This document shows, one piece after another, positions 12,059 through 23,559 of a stretch of 64,000 bases of DNA; position 1 is the first letter of the stretch, and every line of letters begins with the position of its first letter. The translations under genes were made by a program, and so were the position numbers. Source of the DNA: Cryptomeria japonica (Eukaryota > Streptophyta > Pinopsida > Cupressales > Cupressaceae). The stretch covers positions 873,386,626 through 873,450,625 of the forward strand of contig NC_081409.1 of the NCBI RefSeq assembly GCF_030272615.1, written 5' to 3'. The notes under the pieces are model-generated. The model did no database searches and was not told the origin of the DNA. It saw only the letters and a program-made list of their open reading frames with translations.

Positions 12059-12539
12059 GTTAGATTCAGAAAGAGGTGACATTTTGGTTACTCTAGAAGA
12101 TCCTTCATGTGTTGTGCTCACAAGAAATCAATAGAATGTAAAACCTCAAGGCATTTCTTTATCTTCTGCTATGAATTTTAAAGTAAGGAAATTGTTTCCA
12201 GATTTCATAACAATGACAAAAAGCCTCAAGATTTCCCATTTGTAAGGTCTGTTGAAAAGGAAAGTTCATTTGACATTGTAGTATTTTGTATATCCTCCCA
12301 AATTTGAATAACACTTGCCGAGTGTCTTAAATTAAATTGCAAAGAACTAGATAAACTCGTTCAGTTCGTAAAATGAAATAATGTATCACAAGCTAATGGA
12401 ACACAATAGTTAGTAAATGCCACATTGTCTTCCCATAGTGATGTATCAGCTTATCCTATTGCTCACGAAATCACCCCTGAAATAAATCCCCTCCACATAG
12501 ATGATACTTTTTTTGTCCTTGAGTCAAAACTTGGGCCTT
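12059..12539 (+). other. unit 2: degraded gag-protease linker
   Basis: No open frame longer than a few dozen codons. By position it is the linker between Gag and protease. I see no recognisable domain. Confidence 0.5.
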
Positions 12540-13049
12540 TTTAAATATCATTCTTTATAAATGGTTGTAAATTAAATAATTGTATTATAGATTCAGGTGC
12601 ATCAGATAATATAATGCCCTCTATAGTAGCCAAATCATTGGGGTTATCCTTGATGAAAACTTTTGGCAGATGTTATTCAATGGACTCTTAAAAAATTCCC
12701 TATTAGGACAAATTAAGGATGCTCAAGTAGTTCCTTTTGCCCACCCAAATAAAAGAATCAAGCCGACTATTCTAATAGTTGATATTCCTACCAGCTATGG
12801 CATGTTGCTAAGTTGTATGTTCTGTAGAGACTTAGGAGGTAAGATAAAAATGGATTGGTCTCAAGCCACAATTCCTGTAGAGAAACAACGAGTCATTTTG
12901 TAGCCTGAACCTAAGTCTAATTTCACTATTTTCCCCTCTAATGATCCAAGGGCTCAAATTTTGTATCATGAATGTCAATTTAGAAATTACATGATTTTAT
13001 CTGATAATGAGGTAGCACGAAGTGTATCACAACCAAAGAGAAGAAAATT
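12540..13049 (+). pseudogene. unit 2: retroviral-type aspartic protease and linker
   Basis: The catalytic box reads IIDSGASDNIMP, with DSGAS at 12590-12604, followed by KSLGLSLMKTFGRCYSMDS. A frame change near 12670 leads to a clean segment to 12900 containing QVVPFAHPNKRIKPTILI and YGMLLSCMFCRDLGG, consistent with the flap and the C-terminal strand of the fold. It would cleave the Gag-Pol polyprotein. From about 12983 the linker is shared with unit 1 (2385 onwards). Confidence 0.85.
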
Positions 13050-13703
13050 TGTGGTTAATGGAGTTTGATTGAAGTTGTGCATCATAAGGTTCTGGTGCAG
13101 GGGCAGTGTTAATTCCTCCTTCTAGTACTCATATCCTTTTTTATTTTAAATTAGAATTGAAGAATACAAATAATACGACCAAGTATGAAGCCTTTTTATT
13201 AGGCTTAGCTGAAGCTAAGAAATTAGGAGTTAAGATTCTTCAAGTCAAGGGAGATGCAGAGTTGATTGTGAAGCAGGTCAGAGGATTATTCAATGTAAAA
13301 AATGAAAGCCTAAAACACTACCATGGTAGAGTTTGGGATGAAATCAAAGATTTTTGATCCATTTTCTATTGATGATATTCCTAGAAAATAGAACTCTAAA
13401 GAAGACTCCTTAGCTATATCAGCTTCCTTATTGATTCATCATCCTGAGTTTGTTAATGATATTGATCGAGTCAAATTATTATATCGGCCTAGTGTTCCTG
13501 ATAACTCAGAGTTTTGGCAAGTGTTTGAAAATGATAAGCAAATTAATAATTTCATGTACCCTGTTGAAACATTTGCTACTACATATTTTGAAGGGTCAGA
13601 CTCAGAATGTAAAGAGTTTTCACCTGAATGGGCCAAGGAGTTGAGCGATGGAGTTATGCAATTAAAAGGGAATCAGATTCCTAAAGGGTTGACCTTTCTT
13701 TAG
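13050..13703 (+). pseudogene. unit 2: additional (archaeal-like) RNase H upstream of RT, and linker
   Basis: Four catalytic acids can be placed: Asp in MEFD (13067), Glu in TKYEAFLLGL (13197), Asp in VKGDAELIVKQVRG (13253) and Asp in NSKEDSLA (about 13404, one frame over after a single-base shift at about 13357). The domain degrades RNA in RNA:DNA hybrids. Stops occur at the residue after FD and in the SCAS* segment. It is followed by a linker (13431-13703) leading into RT. The position between protease and RT is unusual: in the Tat elements I know, the additional domain follows the gypsy RNase H. Confidence 0.8.
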
Positions 13704-13779
13704 AATGCCTTTTTGATCCTCATAATGCTTAAAAGAAAAAAAAAAGTGAACAGATTCCTGCAGTTCAATAAGATGGAGG

Positions 13780-14755
13780 CTACAAAAGAATTAACATTGG
13801 CACTGAAGATGATCCCAAATATATAAATCTAGGGAAATGTTGCACTCCTTTGGAGAAAGAGAGATTCATTAGTCTGCTACTGAAATTCAAAGATGTTTAT
13901 GCCTGGTGCTATGATGACTTAAACAGCTTCAGGGATGTAAAATTTCAACATCACATTCCTCTGAAGCCTAGAGTATGTCCTTTTGGACAAAAACTTAGAA
14001 GTTTCAATCCTAATTTAGGAAGTAGATAAAATGTTGAAGGCCAAGATTGTATACCCCATTTGCCATTCCACATGGATAGCCAACATAGTTCCCGTTTAGA
14101 AGAAAAATGGAGAAATAAGGATCTGTGTAGATTTTAGAAACCTAAATCAAGCCAGTCTAAAAGATAACTACCCATTACCTGCTATGGAGCACATTTTGCA
14201 AATGTTTTCAGGTTCCGAAATGATGTCCATGCTTGATGGCTTTTCAGGTTATAATCAGATAAGTGTTTTAGAAAGTGATCAACATAAGATTGCCTTCATT
14301 ACTTGCTAGGGTACTTTTTCTTATAATAGAATACCATTTGGTCTGATTAATGTAGGGGCTACCTTTCAGCAAGCTATGGGTCTATCCTTTGGTCATTTGA
14401 AAGATAAGATAATTGTGGTGTATCTTGATGACGTAACCATCTTTTCAAAGAGAAGAAAACATCACCTAAGAGATTTGAGACAAGTGTTACAAAGGTATCA
14501 TGAACATGGGGTGTCCCTAAATAAAAAGAAAGCTAGTATTTGGAGTGACAAAGGGTAAATTGCTTGGCCAAATTGTCTCTAAAGAAGGAGCAAGAATGGA
14601 CCCTAAAAGAGTAAAGGAAATTCAACAGCTAAGTCTACCATCAAACAGAAATGTACTCAAATCCTTCTTTGGACAAGTAAATTTTCTGAGGAGATTCATT
14701 CCAAATTTTGCAAAAACCACAAGGTATATTGTGAACTTGATGAGTGAAAAGTGAG
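13780..14755 (+). pseudogene. unit 2: Ty3/gypsy reverse transcriptase
   Basis: Motifs in order: GKCCTPVEKERFISLLLEFK, CPFGQKLRSFN, ICVDFRNLNQASLKDNYPLP, SMLDGFSGYNQISVLESDQ, IPFGLINVGATFQQAMG, the catalytic box VVYLDDVTIFSK intact at about 14420, and FFGQVNFLRRFIPNF. Compared with unit 1 a stretch near 14020 (FNTKVAEAIFQEV in unit 1) is shortened. Stops occur in VPV*KKN and TC*GTF, and a frameshift near 14550 splits the palm from the thumb. Confidence 0.92.
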
Positions 14756-15240
14756 CATTTAAATGGAATGAGGAGGGAAATAAAGCATTTGAATTAGTAA
14801 AGGAGGATATTGGTCATGCACCTGTTCTAGTTAATCCTGATTTTAAAATGGTTTTTATTATCTATTGCTATGCCTCATAGCATAGTATATTAGGGATTTT
14901 GTTGGAGAAGAATGAGGATAATGAAGAAGTTCCAATATCTTTCATGAGTGTTCCCTTAAAAAACATGACTTGAGATATTCCCTGATGGAGAAACAAGCGT
15001 ATGCGGTTGTAAAAGTTGTAAAACAGTTCAGATATTATATTCTTCATTCTCATGTAGTTGTTTATGTGCTTCACTCTGCAATCAAGAGCATTCTGACACA
15101 ACAGGATATAGGAATGAATAATAGAGCTTCATGGGTGTCCAAGATTCAAGAGTTAAATTTGGATATTAAACCCACAAACTTGGTAAGAGGGAAGGGTCTG
15201 TGCAGGTTGATTGCTGAAAGTAAGAATGAAGTGACTAAGG
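14756..15240 (+). pseudogene. unit 2: gypsy RNase H, degraded active site
   Basis: LMEKQAYAVVKVVKQFRYYI keeps the central Glu helix, but the first Asp position reads IIYCYA and the third motif reads YVLHSAIKSI. The stretch ASWVSKIQELNLDIKPTNLV ends the domain. Unit 1 lacks the same residues, so the loss is ancestral. The ORF 14970-15386 covers most of the domain. Confidence 0.75.
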
Positions 15241-16331
15241 AGTTGCCCTTAGTCTTGTTTGTTGGACTTCAAGATTCCTGGTTTGCATATGTCACGTATT
15301 ATTTGAGCTATGGGGATTGCCCAATGCATCTTTCTCCAAGAGAAAAATGGAACCTGAGATGCTTATGCATGGGTAGCCAAGTGTGAGAAATGTAAATTAT
15401 TCATAGGTAAGCCACAACTCGCAGCATTACCACTACGATCGGTGATTGTGGATGAACCATTAAAAGAGTGGGGTTTGGATTTTATAGGCCTATTGACACC
15501 TACTTCAAGTGTAGGACACAAAAATATACTGATAGCCATATATTATTTTACCAAATGGGTTGAAGCTATTCCAGTGCGGAAGACAATTTCTAAGATTGTT
15601 TGTAATTTTCTCAAAGAAAATATTATAGTTCGATTTGGAGTACCTGTAAAAATTTTGGCTGATAATGAAACTAATTTCTCTTCTATTGAGATTTCATTGT
15701 TCTGCTATGATCATGGGATATCCATCGCTCATTATTTTGATTATTATCCTCGGGAGAACGGTCAGGTGGAGTCTAGCAATAAAAATCTCATAAATATTAT
15801 GAAGAAATTGGTCAGTGAAAATTTCAAAGATTGGCAGAAGAAATTGTATGAAGCTCTTTGGGTGTATTGTACATCACCAAAAAGAGATATTGGGATGTCA
15901 CAATTTGAATTGGTTTATGGCATACGTGCTCAGGTGGCACTTCCTCTAGAACTTGTGGCAACCAAGTTACAGATTGTCATTGAGGATGCCCATTTTTTAG
16001 GATTCATTTGAATAAAGGATTATGCATTTGATGAGGATTGATGAAGAAAGGGACAAGTTAGTGGATTGAATAATAGAGCATTAGATGAGGGTTAAGAAAA
16101 TATTCAACAAGCGAGCCAGGCCACAAAAATTCATGCTAGGTGATCAGGTTTTCCTCTAGGATTGAAGAAGGGAACCAAAGGGGGCATACACGAAGTTTGA
16201 ATCACTATAGAAGGGACCATTTGTGATTCAGGAGGTAAAAGGCCCTAGCTTTTTCAAAATTTCATATCAAGATGGCTCTATTCTTCCTCTGGCCTATAAT
16301 GGGTAGGATTTGAAACTTATCAATTGTAAAC
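15241..16331 (+). pseudogene. unit 2: integrase, N-terminal zinc module partly deleted
   Basis: About 207 bp present in unit 1 (roughly 4294-4500) are missing at 15358-15360, which removes the two His residues. The CxxC pair (AKCEKCKLF) is kept here although it is broken in unit 1. The core is open at 15442-16011 (189 codons) with GLDFIGLL (Asp), LADNETN (Asp) and NGQVESSNK (Glu). The GPF-type tail follows with stops (GPFVIQEVKGP near 16215). No chromodomain is seen. Confidence 0.9.
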
Positions 16332-17526
16332 AAGAGTCCCCCGTGTTTTTTGTACATAAGTTCTGGTTTGTTTAGTCGGTAGTTTCTTTTCTGTTGGTGT
16401 GCCTGTCTTAGTCTTTTAATAAATCCTATTTGTGAAACTAGAGATCCTTGAGTTCATATCTAGTTCCCTTACATTCCTAGTCCCCAGTCAGAGCCAATGT
16501 TAGCATCCCCTCAATTTTTCATTAAAATTTCAAGCTTGTGTGTTGCCTTATGGTGTCTCTTTTCTTTGAGGTCTTTGTATTTCTTCGCGTTGAACCTATG
16601 TCGTTGAACCTTTAAAATGGTTCAAAAGGTTCAAGGTTCAAAGTGTGTTCTAAATAATTTCTTTAGCGGCCTTGAACTTCACTAAAGAAAGAGTGTTGTC
16701 ATTATGTGTTTTGAACTTTGAACTCGTGAACCATTTCTTTTTTTGGTTCAAGATTCAAAAGGTCCTTTTGCATGAGTCGTAGCTATGTGATGTTATTTAA
16801 CAAGCAAGTGTAAATTTTTTTGAGTTGGCATTGAACTTGAACCTTGATCCTTTTATATTCTCGATTCAACAATTCAAAGTTCAAAGTTCTTTCACTTGTT
16901 AGTTATCATTATTGCTCATTCCCAGTATTGTATTGAGCCGCTAGTTCACTGTTATTCTCACAGAATGAACTTGAACCATTGAACTCCTTATGAGATGGTT
17001 CAATGTTCAAAAAGTTCACTCTAATTTGATTCTAAGGATTTTGATAACATTGGGGGCAATGCGGTAAGAAGGAATATTCTTGGCATCTAATAGTTTAAAA
17101 TTCTAAATTTGGAAAGTAATCATCAGGACATTAACTATTTGTGCCGAGGTGATGGGCAATTAAGAAAGTATCAGGTTGTCATTCATATCACTGTTATTCC
17201 ACATGTTTGAATGAATCATTATGAAGTGTGTGTAGATTTCCCCCATTTTTCCTTCCCGTTTTCTTAAAATTACATGTAAATTCATAAGAAAACTTGTAAA
17301 GGTTGTAGTTGTTATAATTAAATGAACTGGAGATATTGAAGGTAAATTCAACTCTACTGAGAGGGTTTCATGGATTCATGGTGGTAACAGGTGAGTTCAA
17401 ACAATTTCCCTACATTGTATTTCTTTAGTTTAGAATATTTGTCAGTGTAAGAAGAAAATATTTGGTTTGTTGGAGTTGAATTTCGTCTTGCTTTAGAATT
17501 GTTTGATTAAAGTATAAATAGGCATT
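16332..17526 (+). repeat. unit 2 spacer with GGTTCAA/TTGAACC motif array
   Basis: Colinear with 5473-6665 and without coding signal. Motif clusters occur at about 16590-16645, 16705-16760, 16830-16890 and 16965-17010. At 16709-16757 a TTGAACTCGTGAACC arm faces TGGTTCAAGATTCAAA, a potential hairpin as in unit 1. Confidence 0.7.
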
Positions 17527-20500
17527 ATGGGACCAATACTGCCAAAACTGGGTCAGACATCATGTCTGGTGAGCATTTTACTAGAATTAGATGATACTTC
17601 TTTAGCTCATGTCGACCTAGGGGATTTCTTAGAAAGAGCCAAAAACCGTCAAGCTGGTTCAATGATGGAGAAAATTGTAAGTGGTATCGTTGAAGTTGTA
17701 GCATTTCCGCTTGCTGCCCCATGCCTAGATTTGGTAATATCTTATATGAATAGGTATGATTCTGCAAATAGATGTATAAGAACCAGTAGTGGTGAGCTAT
17801 TAGTGATATTAATAGGGAAATAGTAATGGTGGCAATGGGAATCCCGCATAAGGAGTCATATGAGGATTTGTCAATTGGGACCTCATACGCTTTCTTCTAT
17901 GAGAAGAAAAGTAAATATAGAAGTGTAATTACAAGAAACTAGCTCCTAAAATTTCAAAAGGGAGGGTCACGGCTACAAATGCCCCTTACTAGAGAGCACT
18001 TCATCACAGAAGTGTGAGACATTGTTATATTGCTGAATAGGCAAAAAGGGAATTCACACTCCTTTTATTGGGAGGACTGGATGTATTTTTATATTTAGGT
18101 GCTTTTATCAGGTGATAGATATCTTGACTGGGCACAAGTAATTGTAGAGAGACTCCATGAAGGTTTAAGTAATTTTGTGGGCATGTCTAGCTTTTATAAG
18201 TCTTCTTATGTATTCTACATATTAGCCTGTACTAGACATTGACACGACTTTCTCAGTGAACCATGGGTGGATGGTATGAAAGTCTATGATTACTATCATT
18301 TATTGCAGCAACATAAATATGTGGAACATATTGTTAGATGGAATGGTGTCTTTATAGGAATACTTGCTTTTGAGCTACAGGGTGATGTGAATAAAAGAAT
18401 TTTAGTTGAATCTATGGAATTGATATGTATATATGGCAACTTCTTCATTCAATTTCCTAGGTTTACCTCTCTTTGGGTAGGTGATTTTGAAGGTGAATCA
18501 TTCAAGCTACCTAGGTATTCCTTTGATAGCCTTGTACTCATTGAAGTGAGCAGACAACTAGCTCATGTTCATAAAAGGTTAGGGGCAAAAGGTGAATCGG
18601 GATTTGCCTTTCCCATTGAACTTGGATATTGTAGTTGTAAGTCTGTGTCTAATGTTTTGAATTTGGAGTTGGAATTTAAGAGGATGAATTTGTAGCCCTA
18701 TGTTGCTAGATGGAAGTTTGATAGCAGGGGTTGTGCTATTGAAAATCTAAATATAGATGAACACTTCTATCATGAACCCTAGTTGAAAGATTACTTGGAA
18801 AATTGTAGTGATGAGTATGAAGTAAGAAAGAGTCTATGATCAAGATTTAATCTACAACAAGTAATAACCATGAAACTTCCCATCAATGTGTCAGGGGTAT
18901 AGGAGGAAACAAGGGAGGATGTTCTAGATCCTGAATTGAATAAGGAAGTTTAAGGGCAACCAATCCCTGAGATTGATTGGGATAAAAAGGAAGATGAAAA
19001 CATTCAGGCCATGACTTTCAATATTATAAGAAGAACTGAGAAATGGTTAAGGGATCATAAGTTTAAAAAAGGATCACTCATGTCTTCCCATGAACTGAGA
19101 GTGGGTTAGCCTATAGCAACTCAACTTCCTATTTCAATTGCTAACAAGATTGTTGATGTTGAAGGTGGTTCAGAGCCAGTTGTGGAAGAAATTCAACCCA
19201 GAAGATCAAAAAAGTCCTTGCTGAGTTCCTCACTAGTCTGAGTGACTCGAGAAAGAAGCAAGAAGCAGAGTAAAGAGCCAGTATTAAGTCAAATCATCAT
19301 AGACCTGGATCCAAGTGAGGGACTTGATATAATAATGGAGAAACGAGATTTGAATAAATCCCTGGCACAAGATATGGACACAGGTAAAGAACCAGTGGAT
19401 GAGCTGAATCTAATGAGCACTCTAACTATTGTCAATTTACTCAATACTTAGACAACCACTCCATCCAAAGAACCTTCAAGCACTCTATGATGGTTAGAGG
19501 CTTCCATTGGGAAGAAACAAAGTGTGGTCCCAATCACAATTCCTATGGAGGATATGGTTAGTAGGTGTCTTGGAAAAGTGTCCAAGCCAAAGAAACCTAA
19601 AACATAGATGATGCTTGAGGTAGATGAAGTAACAAGTCATTCAATAGCTAAGATAGCTAAACCTATCCTAGGAAGAGACTCGAATAAAGCCACTAAAGTT
19701 GACTTCACTGTGGAGAAAATTGATTTGTGGGTTGCTTCACGAGCGGTTGATGTCAAACACTTGGAATCCTCCACAAAAAGGATGATTTCCAGATCATGGA
19801 AGGATGAAAAAGATAAAAAAGAGTTAAACAAAATCATCACTCAGATGGTCGAATACATTAATGCCATACACCATCCAAGTCCCCAACCCTTGTCACAAGT
19901 GGCAGTGTCCTTCGATCCCAAGTCTCCAGTGAACCAAAATATGTTAGATCAGGTTTAGAGGAACATAATAGTGACAAAGATGTTCAATAAATGGTTGTAT
20001 CTCATAATACAACAAGGATCAGACTATATTGTCAGTCTGGTAAAAGTATATGAAGATGTTGTGAGTGTAAGCAAAGAATTGGAATTAGAATTTGTTTCAT
20101 GGGAGAAGGAAAGGACTAAGTGGGTGGTAGTGCTTGTGCAAATGAATGATGTCTGAAAATTTGGTGTGATGAAATTCTTGGCTGAGAAACCTATGGAGAG
20201 TTTGGATGACAACCTACCATATGTGTCGAAGAAGAATGTAGAGTTGCAGAATTTAATCATCAAACAGGGCCATGAGGAATCTACAAGATTGTTGAAAGGA
20301 TTGAGAGATCTAATCGTCACAATGCAAAAAAATTTGAAGTGCATTGACATCCAACTTATGAAAGAAGATGCTCAGACAATTGAAGCTGCTATAGATATGG
20401 CAAAAAATCTTCTAGGAAAGGATATAGTTCATCAGAGAAACATATTCTTTGACTACAGGTGATTTCTCGAAGGTGGCTAGAATAGAATCAATGCTCACGA

Positions 20501-20712
20501 TTTATTCTAATCATCTAGAAGCACACAAGGAAAATGTGTCATAGGTAAATATGGATAAGGAGTTCTAGAAACAAAATATTGTGCATATTGGGCTTCCCTA
20601 CTTCCAAGTCAACCTGAACTTCTCAGTTGCACATTTGTAGTGGTGGGGCATGCACAGTTCCGCAACAAAGAAGGATAAATCAGTGGCTTCCTCATCCATC
20701 ATGGAGTCCTAA
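17527..20712 (+). pseudogene. unit 2: third ORF (ORF3), about 1,062 codons, unknown function
   Basis: The ATG at 17527 begins MGPILPKLGQTSCLVSILLE and the stop at 20710-20712 follows IMES, 17 bp before the LTR. After early frameshifts, one frame is kept from about 18267 to 20462, broken only by stop codons. Domains: N-terminal helical region with a MGIP motif near 17840; a middle block with LWVGDFEGESFKLPRYSFDS and GFAFPIELGY; a charged linker; and a C-terminal K/E-rich helical region (LESSTKRMISRSWKDEKDKK; LKGLRDLIVTMQKNLK). Several stops face Gln or Arg codons in unit 1 (TAG at 19956 against CAG at 9098; TGA at 19239 against CGA at 8391). Function unknown; env or movement roles cannot be read from this sequence. 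Confidence 0.72.
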
Positions 20713-20729
20713 TCAACCAAGGGATGAGT

Positions 20730-21523
20730 TGTTAGCCGATCTATGGCAAACAGTTTCTTTAACCTATGGTTAAAGTTAAAGTTTTTAGTTATGATGTAAC
20801 AAACTATTAGCCCATAGTCTATTTATGCTAGAAGTTATTTTTATGTAAGTGTCTGAAAACTCTGATTTGGAGGAACATTTTTTATTTTCCTTTAATTTCT
20901 TTGAACAAATATCTCTGGTATTTGAATGAAAAATTATATTTTGGATGAAATCTTTTAAATCTGTGCATTTGATGGATTAGTGATCTTTGTTGGGATATAT
21001 ATTGATGCGTGGAATATATCATTTCATTTACCAATTCTCTTTGTGTTCTTGAATTCATGGATTTTATTATTTGCAAGTAAATTCATTGTGGATTAAGTGG
21101 TACCGGTCCCCCTTGACCTGTGATGCATGAGAGAGAATCGAACAACATTTATACTGCTATGCGTTTGCTTTATTTTGAGTTTATGAAATGAACATGGGTG
21201 GAAGTTGGAGTCTACGAGCTCTTCTTTTGAAATAGATCTTCAAGATATTTTTTTAGTTTTGATTTGTAAGAATTCTTTTGTGTTGATGAATGAATGCAGA
21301 AACCTTTTGCGCTTTCTGGTTAAAAGCGTATTCATTTCAAATTTTTCTGCATAAAAATTCATTGTAAATCTTACGAGGAGCTGCCCTCTAATATAGAGGA
21401 TGAGCCTATAATCAATTCACCCAACTATTGGTTTATTTCCTTTCCTTTCATAAAGGGGTGTGCATGAGTCATATTGTAATTCAAAATATAATTTAAAGAA
21501 ACAGGCAAATTTGTTAACCAACA
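20730..21523 (+). repeat. 3' LTR of tandem Tat-like unit 2
   Basis: Starts TGTTAGCCGATC after the purine tract AAGGGATGAG and ends TTAACCAACA. It is shorter than the middle LTR by a T-rich stretch near its start. The DNA beyond 21523 no longer matches the sequence after 10704, which marks the element edge. Confidence 0.7.
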
Positions 21524-22630
21524 ATACCAAAACCCAAATCATTAATACCTGAATAAAAGATAAACCAATTAATCATAAACACCATCCACATGATACCAAG
21601 ATTTGTACGTGGAAGACCCGGTAAAGGGAAAAACCATGGTGGGAAGCCTACCCATAGTCAGATAATACTTTTGTAGTAAGTATGTGAATTACAATTGAGG
21701 GGTCTACACTTGAAGGAAGGCCAACAGCCTAGAGCACATTGCTCATCACTAAAGGAGCCTCACTAACTACATATAAATCCAGACTACAATCCGGAGAAGT
21801 GTTGAACTGCAAAAAGATAGCATCTCCTATGCTTGAGTACAGTGTCGATTAATCTCAATATCGGAGGACTAAATCCTCTTATATAAACCCAATTCGATCT
21901 CCAATGATCAACCAAATCCTCTACCTTAATAATATTACATTATTCGCACATTACATTCCTTGGCCATGACCTCTAATAATAACTATGATGATCTATAATG
22001 AGATTTACATATATATGCAAACCCTCGACCTTAAACAATCAGGTCGGCCACCAGATAATAAACCATTACATAATTACAAACCATGTTGGCCTTAGACCAA
22101 ACAAATAATATCAACACATAAGACATCTCGAAAATACATTAATAGGTCCTATCCACACGTTACATTAAAGTCAATCCATAACCTAGATCAATCGGGACCA
22201 AGTATAGGTCCACACGCCACAACATTGATCTCCATTAGCCAAGTCTCAAACACAATCAACAAAAACATCTTGAAACTCCACCACAAGATACACCAACACC
22301 ACTTATGTAATTCATCAAAGATCTCCACCAAAAGCTCTGCCTGTGAAACCCTTGTCAGAACAAGAAAACTAATCTTCTAAGCAAGTAGGATATCAACCAA
22401 TTACTAGACCAAAACAAACTGACCAAATATGAGTATAAGTATCATGAACAAGCTAATTTCATCACCAGACTATACTGGAGCCTACCGGATCATGTCGGAT
22501 CCAAGTTAACCAGAAAACACTCAACCTACTGGGACCAGAAGGGTGCCGGTAAAGAATCCAAACAACTAGTGTTGGCATCAATTATAAAACATCACTGCAA
22601 CACATAATCAATTCCACCAAATGGCCAACA
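21524..22630 (-). repeat. truncated LTR of a minus-strand element
   Basis: The block GGTAAAGGGAAAAACCATGG (about 21630) is the same LTR landmark seen in the same orientation in elements A, B and C. The right edge ATGGCCAACA (22630) would be the TGTTGG start on the minus strand. The left edge is missing because the Tat-like element was inserted inside it. It is not clear whether this is the 3' LTR of element B; 22631-22784 gives no purine tract or ORF2 sequence to prove it. Confidence 0.55.
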
Positions 22631-22784
22631 AAAGAATAATGATGGGGCAAATAAATGAGAAACCTAAGGACAAATTATTAACCAACCAAAGATACACCAT
22701 CGATAAGCTATGACATGTCCCAGAAAAAATTAACGTAGGGGGATAAAAGAAATAAAGAAAGAAAATAAAAACTATAAATATCAA
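22631..22784. other. short unassigned stretch
   Basis: An A-rich 154-bp stretch between the LTR edge and the microsatellite. I see no recognisable feature in it. Confidence 0.4.
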
Positions 22785-23437
22785 AATATATATATGAATA
22801 GACCGCACACATATATATGTATAAGATCATATACATAAACATAAATATCCACACACACACACACATATATATGTATGTATATACATATATATAGATGTAT
22901 ATATATACATAAATACATACATGTATATATATAGGTACAAATATATACATATATACATGTACACATGTATATATATGTATAGATATATATACATATCTAT
23001 AAATATGTATATGTATATACACACACACACACACATATATATATACATATATACATATGTATACATATACGTATATATACATATACATACATACATACAT
23101 ACATATATATATATACATATGTATACATATACATACATACATATGTATACATATACATACATACATATGTATATGTATACATATGTATATATATATATAT
23201 ACATATGTATACATATACATATGTATGTATGTATATGTATACATATGTATATATATATATATATGTATACATATGTATATATGTATATATATGTATACAT
23301 ATGTATATATGTATATATTTATATTTTAGTGTAAGTATATATATTTATATATATAAGTATGCTCATATACATATATCCATATATGGTGTGAAAATACTCA
23401 TGTATATATTTCAATATCTATATATATATATATGCAA
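22785..23437. repeat. TA/CA/TACA microsatellite
   Basis: About 650 bp of (TA)n, (CA)n and (TACA/TATG)n mixtures with many near-palindromic GTATACATATGTATAC runs. Every frame gives Tyr/Ile/Met/His repeats, so the long ORFs on both strands are artefacts of composition. It lies directly after the 3' end of the LINE, so it may be an expanded LINE tail. Confidence 0.95.
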
Positions 23438-23559
23438 AAATAAAAGGACTGAAAGGAAGAGGAAGAGCTAGGTGATCGACCGAGGAGAAAGGAGAGACAC
23501 CAACTAGCTAGTCACTAACAAAGAGAAAAAAACTAAAGAGAGAATCACTCCCATGGCCA

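Larger units (their letters stand above)
2385..21523 (+). mobile_element. tandem Tat-like Ty3/gypsy elements sharing a middle LTR
   Basis: The block 2385-10704 is homologous in order and detail to 12983-21523. The layout is [pol-spacer-ORF3]-LTR-PBS-[gag-pol-spacer-ORF3]-LTR. The first unit's gag and 5' LTR are presumably left of the window, displaced by the copia-type insertion ending at 2384. Pol order is protease, additional RNase H, RT, degraded RNase H, integrase with a GPF-type tail and no chromodomain. The PBS (TGGTGACTTTGTTGGTGAG at 10711) looks like a decayed TGGCGACTCTGCTGGGGA, the form used by the Ogre-like element at 57653. Placement in the Tat clade rests on the additional RNase H, the extra 3' ORF, the lack of a chromodomain and this PBS. 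Confidence 0.8.

Noticed and set aside
22608-23471. Several long ORFs on both strands rich in Tyr, Ile, Met and His
   Set aside because: They are translations of a TA/CA microsatellite; every frame is open because the repeat lacks stop codons.
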